Source: CAZKUN01 sp964555935
GTDB lineage: Bacteria; Armatimonadota; Zipacnadia; Zipacnadales; VGFC01
Assembly (NCBI GenBank): GCA_964555935.1
Contig: CAZKUN010000126.1
Location: 1 to 25,672 of the forward strand
Length of the DNA: 25,672 nt
Direction of reading: 5' to 3'
This document shows positions 14,792-21,916 of the stretch, piece by piece. The position numbers were made by a program, and so were the translations under genes. The notes below the pieces were generated by a model, which did no database searches, was not told the DNA's origin, and worked only from the letters and a program-made list of their open reading frames with translations. Within the stretch, counting starts at the first letter, position 1, and every line of letters starts with the position of its first letter.

Positions 14792-16221
14792 GATGAGATC
14801 CAAAGCCATCCGGCGCCGAAGCCAACCGCGCGCTCAAGCAGCCGTAGCACAGGCGCGGGGTACGTTCCGAGCCACACCAGCAGCGCGATGAGCACCGCCA
14901 CCAGCACGCCGATCGTCACCGACGGTCGGGCTTCCTCGGCGCCTGCATCGGCCTCGTCAAACAGCGCCGTCAGTATTCGCAGATAGACGAACAGTCCCAT
15001 CAGGTTGGCGACGACCATGGCGACCAGCAGCGACCACAGTCCCGCGCGAACGCCCACGGTCGCCAGATAGAACTTGCCCAAGAACCCAGCCGTGAGTGGC
15101 ATCCCCGCCAGGGACAGCAGCAGCATCGCTAGCGCCCCGGCAAGCCACGGCCGCGACCGCGCCAGCCCTCGATAGCCGCCGCCAGGATCCGGTAGCACGG
15201 AGAGTATCGCGAACGCGGCGAGCACGGTGATGCAGTAGCCTGTCAGGTAGAACGCCAGCGCCACGCTGCCCCACGAGCCGCCCGCGATGAACGCGACCAG
15301 CGCGTAACCCATGTGAGCGACAGACGAGTAGCCCAACACCCGCCTGAGGTCGCGTTGCATGAGCGCGTAGAGATTTCCGCCGATCATGCTCGCAACTGCC
15401 ACGGCGGATACCCCGAGCAACATGCCGGGGTTCATTTCGACCGCCAGCGGCCCCAAGTAGCGGAATACCACGCCTAGCACAGCCGCCTTTGAGCATGTGG
15501 CAACATACGCCGCCACCGGAGCCCAAGCGCCCTCGTAGACGTCCGGCGCCCACAGGTGGAACGGCACCAATCCCAGCTTGAAGCTCGCGCCCACCAGAAT
15601 CATGCCGAAACCCGCGAGCACCAGCGGCGATACAGACTCACCTGGGAGCGTCATCGCGATCCAGTGGAGATCCATGCTCCCGAATTCAGCGTACACCAGC
15701 GCCCCGCCGAAGAGCAGGAACGCCGATGATGCTCCCGCCAGGATCAGGTACTTCGCCGCTGCCTCCAACGCCTTCGGGTCGCCCGAGCGCGGGTAGGCGA
15801 TCATCGCGTACAAAGACACGGAGAGCAACTCAAGCCCCAGGAACAGCGACGCGATGTGGTTCGCCGCAACCAGCGTCACCGCGCCAAGTGTTGACATCGC
15901 GAGCAGCGCGTAGTACTCCACGCGCCGCGGCGCGCCGCGCTGGACGACACCATAGGAAATCACGGTTACCACGATACTCGCGAGCAGCACGAGCACCATG
16001 TAGAAGCGCGTGTAGCCGTCAACCATGAACAGCCATGCCGCCCCGTACTGGCCGTCCGAGTCTTGCGTCAGGACCGACACCAGCGCCCCGAGCAATCCGA
16101 GAACCGTCGTTGCGTAGGCGAGCTTGTGCGAGCGGCCAAATGAGGCCACGAAGAGCAGCGCAATCGAGGTCGCCGCGAGCACGATGAGGGGGAGAATCAG
16201 CGCCAGGTCAGAACCGGTCAA
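14788..16221 (-). CDS. nuoN: NADH-quinone oxidoreductase subunit N (antiporter-like)
   Basis: A 477-residue antiporter-like membrane subunit of complex I, forming one of the three proton channels in the membrane arm. Conserved channel residues are all visible: E131 in LGLELLSVSLYAM, K215 in GASFKLGLVPFHLWAPDVYEGA, K245 in CSKAAVLG and K383 in MPLTAGFLGKFYL. SSVAHMGYALVA (299-310) is the discontinuous-helix region. Translation starts at a TTG (16221) that overlaps the nuoM stop as TTGA, with a G-rich ribosome binding stretch in the last codons of nuoM. Length is the usual size. The 3' end overlaps the ActF-like gene by ATGA, so that gene is translationally tied to complex I. Confidence 0.97.
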   Translation of the reverse strand: MTGSDLALILPLIVLAATSIALLFVASFGRSHKLAYATTVLGLLGALVSVLTQDSDGQYGAAWLFMVDGYTRFYMVLVLLASIVVTVISYGVVQRGAPRRVEYYALLAMSTLGAVTLVAANHIASLFLGLELLSVSLYAMIAYPRSGDPKALEAAAKYLILAGASSAFLLFGGALVYAEFGSMDLHWIAMTLPGESVSPLVLAGFGMILVGASFKLGLVPFHLWAPDVYEGAWAPVAAYVATCSKAAVLGVVFRYLGPLAVEMNPGMLLGVSAVAVASMIGGNLYALMQRDLRRVLGYSSVAHMGYALVAFIAGGSWGSVALAFYLTGYCITVLAAFAILSVLPDPGGGYRGLARSRPWLAGALAMLLLSLAGMPLTAGFLGKFYLATVGVRAGLWSLLVAMVVANLMGLFVYLRILTALFDEADAGAEEARPSVTIGVLVAVLIALLVWLGTYPAPVLRLLERAVGFGAGWLWISS

Positions 16222-17684
16222 GGCACTTCCCCCCCATCCAAGGTCTGCTGGATCCGATCAATCGCGGGCGCCACCGTGTCGAGCGTCGGTTTGGCGAACA
16301 GACCAAGCAGGACGATCCCAAGGATCATCGCGCCCATCAGGACGCGCTCGCGCAGCCGCAGGTCGCGGACCTCCAGGCCCTCGCGCGCGGGCCCCAGGAA
16401 CGCGACCTTCATCATCCGCAACGCGTAGATCGACGCGAACACCATCCCGCAGGCGCCGACCGATGCGAGCACGACGTTGGCCTTGAACGTGCCTAGCAGC
16501 ACCAGGAACTCGCCCACGAAGTTGCCGAGGCCGGGCAGTCCGAGCGATGCGAGGGCGAAGACCATGGCGCAGGCGCTGAGCGCGGGTGCTTTGGCCCATA
16601 GCCCACCGAGCTTTCGCATGTCGCGCGTGCCCGTCTGGCGCGCGATCTCGCCCACGATGATGAACAGCGCAGCCGTCGCCACGCCGTGGCATATCATCGT
16701 GAACACCGCGCCATCCAACCCCTGCCGATTGCCGGCAAACACGCCGAGCAGCACGAAGCCCATGTGGCTCACGCTCGAGCAAGCCACCAGGCGCTTGAGA
16801 TCGGTTTGGGCGAAGGCAAGCACGGCGCCGTAGATGATCCCGATGACGCCCACCGCCATCGCGACCGGCGCGATCTGACTTGCCGCATCCGGGAAGAGCG
16901 GCCAGACGAACCGCACGAGGCCGTAGCCGCCTGTCTTCAGAAGCAAGCCCGCCAGGATTACGCTACCGGCCGTCGGCGCCTCCGTGTGCGCGTCGGCCAG
17001 CCACACGTGTAGCGGCACGGCAGGCAGCTTCACGGCGAATGCGACGCAGAAGCAGAGGGCGATCCACAGCGCCCCGCCGCCGGAGGCCGCCGCCTGAAGC
17101 AGCGGCACTAACTCGAACGTGGCCGCGCCGGCGGAGAAGTACAGCCCCAGAATCGCGACCAGCAGCGCCAGTCCGCCCGCCTGAGTGAAGATCGCGAACT
17201 TCATCGCCGCGTGTCGGCGTCGCTCGTGTCCCCAGATGGCGATCAGGAAGTACATCGGCACGAGCATCAGTTCCCAGAAGACGTAAAACAGGAACAGATC
17301 CGCCGCGACAAACACGCCGATCACGCCGCTCAAGGTGGCCATCAAGGTCAGATGAAACGCGCCAACGCGGTCGGTGATCTCTTCCCAGCTCGCGACCACC
17401 GCCGCGATGCCAAGGGCATAGCTGAGCAGGACCATCACCAGGCTGAGCCCGTCCATCCCGAGGTGGAATCCAATCCCGAGCGAGGGTATCCACGTCGCGT
17501 GTGCTTCGCTGACCCACATGCCCTCGCCGGGGCCGGCGGACGTCCACGTGACAAGCGTCAGGATCAGCCCGACCGACAGCGTCGCGAGGGAGATCCAGCG
17601 GGCAAGCACGTCGCGTCGCCGCCCTGCGGTGAGGGCGATGAATCCGCCAACGATTGGAAGAAACACGAGCGCGGTGAGCATCAT
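16218..17684 (-). CDS. nuoM: NADH-quinone oxidoreductase subunit M (antiporter-like)
   Basis: A 488-residue antiporter-like subunit of complex I, a proton-pumping module between NuoN and NuoL. Channel residues are E138 in FYVFWELMLVPMYFLI, K219 in AFAVKLPAVPLHVWLADAHTEAPT, K250 in LLLKTGGYGL and E392 in GNFVGEFLVL. H307 in SSVSHMGFVLLG is the conserved histidine of the broken helix. The reading frame is open far upstream, but the ATG at 17684 overlaps the nuoL stop as ATGA and begins a proper first membrane helix (MMLTALVFLPIVGGFIAL), whereas the upstream extension is arginine-rich and lies inside nuoL. A second ATG at 17681 is equally possible. Confidence 0.97.
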   Translation of the reverse strand: MMLTALVFLPIVGGFIALTAGRRRDVLARWISLATLSVGLILTLVTWTSAGPGEGMWVSEAHATWIPSLGIGFHLGMDGLSLVMVLLSYALGIAAVVASWEEITDRVGAFHLTLMATLSGVIGVFVAADLFLFYVFWELMLVPMYFLIAIWGHERRRHAAMKFAIFTQAGGLALLVAILGLYFSAGAATFELVPLLQAAASGGGALWIALCFCVAFAVKLPAVPLHVWLADAHTEAPTAGSVILAGLLLKTGGYGLVRFVWPLFPDAASQIAPVAMAVGVIGIIYGAVLAFAQTDLKRLVACSSVSHMGFVLLGVFAGNRQGLDGAVFTMICHGVATAALFIIVGEIARQTGTRDMRKLGGLWAKAPALSACAMVFALASLGLPGLGNFVGEFLVLLGTFKANVVLASVGACGMVFASIYALRMMKVAFLGPAREGLEVRDLRLRERVLMGAMILGIVLLGLFAKPTLDTVAPAIDRIQQTLDGGEVP

Positions 17685-19552
17685 CGCAAGACCACCACCC
17701 CGACCAAGAACACCGCCCCCAGCGCCAGGCCGCCCACGTACCAGCGCAGCCGACCATCCTGCAAGCGTGAGATGGTCTGATGAGCTTTGCCGATCGCGCG
17801 CGCGACGAGATCGTAGCCTCGGTCGATGATGTCGGGCGCGTTCGCGCCGGCAACATAAGCGAACGGCTCGACGAGCATCGTATTGTAAAGCGCGTCGAAG
17901 CGGCATCCGCCCTTGCAGAACTCAGTGACCCCGAGCGCCCAGTCTGTCTCGGCCAGCCGCTCGGAGGACTCTCTGAACCGCACGTAGACCAGCCATGCCA
18001 CGCCGATCCCGAGCAGCGAGGCCGCCGAGGCGACGATGAGCGGCCCGACCGCGCTCTCCCCAACATGGGATGCGGGCGCGAGGAACTGGCTGAGGATCTG
18101 GACATTGCCCAGCCCATGGGGCGTGCCCAACATACCGGCCACGATCGAGAGCGCCGCCAGCACTCCCAGCGGCACTGTCATCGCGAGGCTCAGGCCGTGC
18201 GGCTCCGCCTCGTCATCGGACGTGCGGAAGGCCACGAACGCGGCCCGGAAGGCGTAGATCGATGTCAACAATACGCCGACCAGTCCCGCGCCCCAGAAGT
18301 AAGGCCCATACGTCGGCAGATGAAGCGTGGCGCCGAGGATCATCTCTTTGCTGTAGAACCCGGCGGTTACGAGCGGCAGCCCCGCGAGCGCCGCCGACCC
18401 GATCACGAACACGGTGAAGACCATTGGCAGCTTCCGTCGCAGGCCCCGCATGGCGAAGATGTCCTGCTCACCACGCATTGCGTGGATCAGCGCCCCCGCC
18501 GCGAGGAAGAGCAGAGACTTGAAGAACGCGTGGGTGACGAGGTGGAAGATCGCCGCCGTCCACGCGCCAACGCCCAGCGCCAGGAACATGTAGCCGACCT
18601 GGCTCATCGTCGAATACGCCAGGATTCGCTTGAGGTCCCTCTGGGCGAGGGCGCTCACCGCGCCGATCAGTATCGACGCGATGCCGATCACGGCAATTGT
18701 CAGCATGATGGCCGGCGCGACGGCTGTGAGAGCGTGCATGCGTGCCAGCAGATACGCTCCGGCTGTCACCATCGTTGCCGCGTGGATCAGCGCGCTGACA
18801 GGCGTCGGCCCCGCCATCGCGTCGGGGAGCCACACGTGGAGGGGGACCTGCGCGGACTTCCCAATGGCGCCCGCCAGGAGCAAGCCCGCCGCGACAGTTG
18901 CCAACGTCCCGCCGACCGGCCAAAGCTCCTGGGCCCGGGCGAGGGCTTCGCTGATGTTGAGCGTCCCCAACTCGACCGCGATGAGGAGCAAACCCACGGC
19001 CATGGCCGCATCGCCGATGCGCGTCACGATGAACGCCTTCATGGCCGCCGCGCAGTTGCCCCGATCGCGGTACCAGAACCCGATCAGCAGGTAGCTGCAG
19101 AGCCCGACGCCCTCCCAGCCGAGATAGAGCGACAGCAAGTTGTCGGCCAGCACGAGCACGAGCATGCAGGCGACAAACAGATTCATGTAGGCGAAGAACC
19201 GAGCGTAATCAGGCTCCTCGGCCATGTAAGCCGTTGAGTAGATGTGGATCAGCAGGCCGACGCCCGTCACGACGCATGCCATCACGGCCGCCAGCGGGTC
19301 GAGGTGGATCCCCATCGAGACGCTCAAGTCTCCGCTCTGCATCCACGTCCAGAGCGTGGCTGCGTAGCCGCGATCCGGCCCGGGAATCATCGCCAGCGCG
19401 CCGCTTGAGATGAACGCCGCAGCCGCCGAGAGCGCTACCGATCCCACTCCAATACCCGCCACGACGCGCCGAGACAGGCGCGAGCCGGCTAACGCAAGAA
19501 GCGCGAAGCCCGCGAACGGGAACAGTGGGATGAGGCAGGCCAATCTGAGCAT
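17681..19552 (-). CDS. nuoL: NADH-quinone oxidoreductase subunit L (antiporter-like, distal)
   Basis: A 623-residue subunit at the far end of the complex I membrane arm, with the long lateral helix expected at its C-terminus. E147 in YLGWEGVGLCSYLLIGFWY and K232 in AIGKSAQVPLHVWLPDAMAGPTPVSALIHAATMV are the conserved proton-channel pair. STMSQVGYMFLALG and LVTHAFFKSLLFLAAGALIHAM are hallmark stretches, the second with the conserved His and Lys. Full family length is present. The ATG at 19552 follows the nuoK stop by one base. The C-terminal segment (RFDALYNTMLVEPF to WYVGGLALGAVFLVGVVV) is the amphipathic/anchor part. Confidence 0.98.
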   Translation of the reverse strand: MLRLACLIPLFPFAGFALLALAGSRLSRRVVAGIGVGSVALSAAAAFISSGALAMIPGPDRGYAATLWTWMQSGDLSVSMGIHLDPLAAVMACVVTGVGLLIHIYSTAYMAEEPDYARFFAYMNLFVACMLVLVLADNLLSLYLGWEGVGLCSYLLIGFWYRDRGNCAAAMKAFIVTRIGDAAMAVGLLLIAVELGTLNISEALARAQELWPVGGTLATVAAGLLLAGAIGKSAQVPLHVWLPDAMAGPTPVSALIHAATMVTAGAYLLARMHALTAVAPAIMLTIAVIGIASILIGAVSALAQRDLKRILAYSTMSQVGYMFLALGVGAWTAAIFHLVTHAFFKSLLFLAAGALIHAMRGEQDIFAMRGLRRKLPMVFTVFVIGSAALAGLPLVTAGFYSKEMILGATLHLPTYGPYFWGAGLVGVLLTSIYAFRAAFVAFRTSDDEAEPHGLSLAMTVPLGVLAALSIVAGMLGTPHGLGNVQILSQFLAPASHVGESAVGPLIVASAASLLGIGVAWLVYVRFRESSERLAETDWALGVTEFCKGGCRFDALYNTMLVEPFAYVAGANAPDIIDRGYDLVARAIGKAHQTISRLQDGRLRWYVGGLALGAVFLVGVVVLR

Positions 19553-19553
19553 C

Positions 19554-19862
19554 TCAGCCCCGCAACTGTCTGATGGAATCCGTATCGAGCGTCTTCAGAG
19601 CATGGTAGATCTGCATCACCAGCGCGAGCCCAACGGACAGCTCCGCCGCCGCCATCGCCAGGATGAACACCAGCATGATCTGCCCGTCCGGCTCGCCCCA
19701 TCGCGACCCCGCAACGACGAACGCCATCCCCGCCGCCGCGAGCAGTATCTCGACCGACATGAGCATGAAGATCAAGTTGCGACGCGCGAGCAGGCCGGCC
19801 ACGCCGATGCCAAACAGCACGGCCGCCACAGCCAACCCGTGTGAGAGAGGTAGCGCGTTCAT
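19554..19862 (-). CDS. nuoK: NADH-quinone oxidoreductase subunit K
   Basis: A 102-residue, three-helix subunit (MrpC-like) of the complex I membrane arm. The two buried glutamates needed for proton transfer are present: E38 in LIFMLMSVEILLAAAG and E74 in VFILAMAAAELSVGLAL. I chose the ATG at 19862 because it overlaps the nuoJ stop as ATGA and has a strong GAGGAGGGG ribosome binding stretch just upstream; a GTG at 19868 would add two residues (Met-Arg). One base separates its stop from nuoL. Confidence 0.97.
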   Translation of the reverse strand: MNALPLSHGLAVAAVLFGIGVAGLLARRNLIFMLMSVEILLAAAGMAFVVAGSRWGEPDGQIMLVFILAMAAAELSVGLALVMQIYHALKTLDTDSIRQLRG

Positions 19863-20386
19863 TCGCACCCCTCCTCATGCGAGGACTTCGTAGTCGCCCG
19901 GCGACCGAGGTGGTACGCCCCGATCAGCCCCGCGAGCAGCAGCATCGATGCCAGCTCAACACCGATCGCGTACGTGCCAAAGAGCGTCTCCGCGACCTGC
20001 TTGGGGCCAACGACCGTGGTGGCCAGAGCGGCGGCGGGCGCCTGTAGCGATGCCCGCGTCAGGGCGGCCACGAGAGCCAGTGCCAGCACGGCAGGACCGG
20101 CCGCCGCCGCCACGCCGCGCCACCCTCGTGGCATCTCGCCGACGGGCGGGTTCAGCACCATGATCGCGAAAACGAAAAGCACCATGATCGCGCCCGCGTA
20201 GATGATGACCTGCACCACCGCGGCAAACGGCGCGCCGAGGACGTAGAACACGCCGCCGAGCGCCAGGAACAGTAGCACCATGTACATCAGCGCGTGGATG
20301 GCGTTGCGCCGCGTCACGGCCAGCAGGGCCGCGATCAGCGCAATCGCCGACATGATGTAGAATGCTTGAGCGCTGGCTGTGATCAT
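19859..20386 (-). CDS. nuoJ: NADH-quinone oxidoreductase subunit J
   Basis: A 175-residue, five-helix membrane subunit of complex I. The conserved helix-3 stretch is recognisable as FAAVVQVIIYAGAIMVLFVFAIMVLN (about residues 54-79), which carries the pi-bulge tyrosine and glycine linked to coupling. The C-terminal half has TLFGTYAIGVELASMLLLAGLIGAYHLGRR, with the usual acidic residue. The ATG at 20386 begins 6 bases after the nuoI stop; the ribosome binding site (AAGGA) overlaps that stop at short spacing. It overlaps nuoK by ATGA. Confidence 0.97.
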   Translation of the reverse strand: MITASAQAFYIMSAIALIAALLAVTRRNAIHALMYMVLLFLALGGVFYVLGAPFAAVVQVIIYAGAIMVLFVFAIMVLNPPVGEMPRGWRGVAAAAGPAVLALALVAALTRASLQAPAAALATTVVGPKQVAETLFGTYAIGVELASMLLLAGLIGAYHLGRRATTKSSHEEGCE

Positions 20387-20392
20387 GGTTCC

Positions 20393-20908
20393 TTAGGGCG
20401 CCAGTCGTTTCACGTTTGCCGGGGGCAGCTCGTTGTCGCCTTCGCCCTTGGCCTTGTTGGCGATCTCAAGCCCCGCGACGCGGTAGAAATTGTAGCCAGG
20501 GACCTTGCCCGGCCCATCGATCAGCAGGTCTTCCTTCTCGTATACCAGATCCGGCCTGCGGTAATCAGCCAGCTCGAGATCGGGCGTCAACTGAATGGAG
20601 CACGTCGGGCACGCCTCTTCGCAGAAGCCGCAGAAGATGCAGCGGCTGAAGTTGATCCGGAAGTACTCGGGATAGCGCCGCCCATCCCCGCGTTCAGTCG
20701 CCTGCAGCGAAATGCAATCAACCGGACACGCCGCCGAGCAGAGGTAACATGCCACGCACCGCTCGTCGCCGTCTGGGTCGCGCGTCAGCACGATCCGCCC
20801 GCGAAAACGCGGTGGAAGCGGACGCTTCTCCTCCGGATATTGCACGGTGAAGCGCTTGGCAAATGCATGCCAAAACACCAACCAAAGCGCCTTCAGAGAA
20901 CTGAGCAT
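20393..20908 (-). CDS. nuoI: NADH-quinone oxidoreductase subunit I (2x 4Fe-4S)
   Basis: A 171-residue ferredoxin-type subunit joining the hydrophilic arm of complex I to the membrane arm and carrying clusters N6a and N6b. The two CX2CX2CX3CP motifs are at C51-C54-C57-C61 and C90-C93-C96-C100, and the second reads CIFCGFCEEACPT, which is essentially invariant in the family. The N-terminal amphipathic helix (SLKALWLVFWHAFAKRFTVQYPEE) is the membrane-touching part. GGGAG lies just upstream of the ATG, in the 9-base gap after the nuoH stop. Confidence 0.98.
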   Translation of the reverse strand: MLSSLKALWLVFWHAFAKRFTVQYPEEKRPLPPRFRGRIVLTRDPDGDERCVACYLCSAACPVDCISLQATERGDGRRYPEYFRINFSRCIFCGFCEEACPTCSIQLTPDLELADYRRPDLVYEKEDLLIDGPGKVPGYNFYRVAGLEIANKAKGEGDNELPPANVKRLAP

Positions 20909-20917
20909 GCGATCTCC

Positions 20918-21916
20918 CTAACGCAGCGCGAGCACAACGGCGCCCGTCACGAGCAAGTTTGCCAACGACAGCGGCAACAGCACCTTCCACCCGAGTCGCA
21001 TCAACTGGTCGTAGCGCAACCTCGGAAGCGAGCCCCTGATCAGCACGAAGAACGCCAGGACAAGCGCCATCTTGATCAGGAACCACGCGATGGGCGGCAA
21101 CCACGGCCCGCGCCAGCCACCCAGGAACAGCACGACCGTGATGGCCGCAATCAGCGCGGTCCCTGCGTACTCCCCGATGAAGAACATCCCAAACTTCATC
21201 CCCGAGTACTCCGTGTGGAAGCCCGCGACCAGCTCCGCCTCGGCCTCCGGGAGGTCGAAGGGGATGCGGCGCGATTCCGCCAGCCCCGCGATCAGGAAGA
21301 CGCCCAGTCCCACCACTTGCGGGACGCAGAACCACACCTTTCCCTGCGCCTCGACGATCTCGCCCAGGTTGAATGAACCCGTCATCACGACGACCCCGAG
21401 CACGCTCAGCCCCATGAAGACTTCGTAGCTCACAAGCTGACTCGCGGCGCGCAAGCTCGACAGCAGGGCGTACTTGCTGTTGGACGCCCACCCCGCCAAC
21501 ACCACGCTGTAAACCGCCAGCGATGACATTGCCAGAAAGAAGAGCAGCCCCACGTTCATATCCGCGACCACGATCCCGGGCGCGAACGGCACGACGGCAA
21601 ACGACATCAACGCCGCCGCCACGATCACCGCGGGCGCGACTACGAAGACAACTCGGTCCGCGAAGGGCGGAACCCAGTCTTCCTTGGTGAACATCTTGAT
21701 GGCATCCGCCACAATCTGCAGCACGCCGAACGGGCCGACGCGGTTCGGGCCGACGCGATCCTGCCACAACGCCAGGAGGCGCCGCTCGATCCAGGTCATC
21801 CCCCCCGCGACCGATAGTGCGCCGACCAAGACGCCGAGAACCACCGCCAGGCGAGGCAGCGCTTGCGCCCAATCGATCGCTCTGATGATGTCGAGGATTG
21901 CATCCATGTCAGTCAC
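20918..21916 (-). CDS. nuoH: NADH-quinone oxidoreductase subunit H
   Basis: A 332-residue membrane subunit that forms the quinone-access chamber and the first coupling element of complex I. Signature stretches are TWIERRLLALWQDRVGPNRVGPFGVLQIVADAIKMFTKED (about 41-80), including the NRVGP loop, and AESRRIPFDLPEAEAELVAGFHTEYSGMKFGMFFIGEY (about 211-248), the acidic loop lining the quinone channel. Full family length is present. It starts at GTG (21916) directly after the nuoG stop without a good ribosome binding site; an in-frame ATG at 21907 is a possible alternative start. Confidence 0.97.
   Translation of the reverse strand: MTDMDAILDIIRAIDWAQALPRLAVVLGVLVGALSVAGGMTWIERRLLALWQDRVGPNRVGPFGVLQIVADAIKMFTKEDWVPPFADRVVFVVAPAVIVAAALMSFAVVPFAPGIVVADMNVGLLFFLAMSSLAVYSVVLAGWASNSKYALLSSLRAASQLVSYEVFMGLSVLGVVVMTGSFNLGEIVEAQGKVWFCVPQVVGLGVFLIAGLAESRRIPFDLPEAEAELVAGFHTEYSGMKFGMFFIGEYAGTALIAAITVVLFLGGWRGPWLPPIAWFLIKMALVLAFFVLIRGSLPRLRYDQLMRLGWKVLLPLSLANLLVTGAVVLALR

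Noticed and set aside
13721..14986. A 421-codon plus-strand frame opposite the ActF-like gene and the end of nuoN
   Set aside because: Composition (runs of Arg, Glu, His, Asp) is typical of an antisense frame of a membrane protein.
17685..17906. N-terminal extension of nuoM
   Set aside because: It is arginine-rich, lies inside nuoL and lacks a ribosome binding site; the ATGA overlap start at 17684 gives a normal NuoM.
17780..19237. A 485-codon plus-strand frame opposite nuoL
   Set aside because: It is arginine/histidine-rich low-quality sequence antisense to a full-length NuoL, with no ribosome binding site or motif.
20294..21376. A 360-codon plus-strand frame opposite nuoI and nuoH
   Set aside because: It crosses two verified minus-strand genes and shows no domain.
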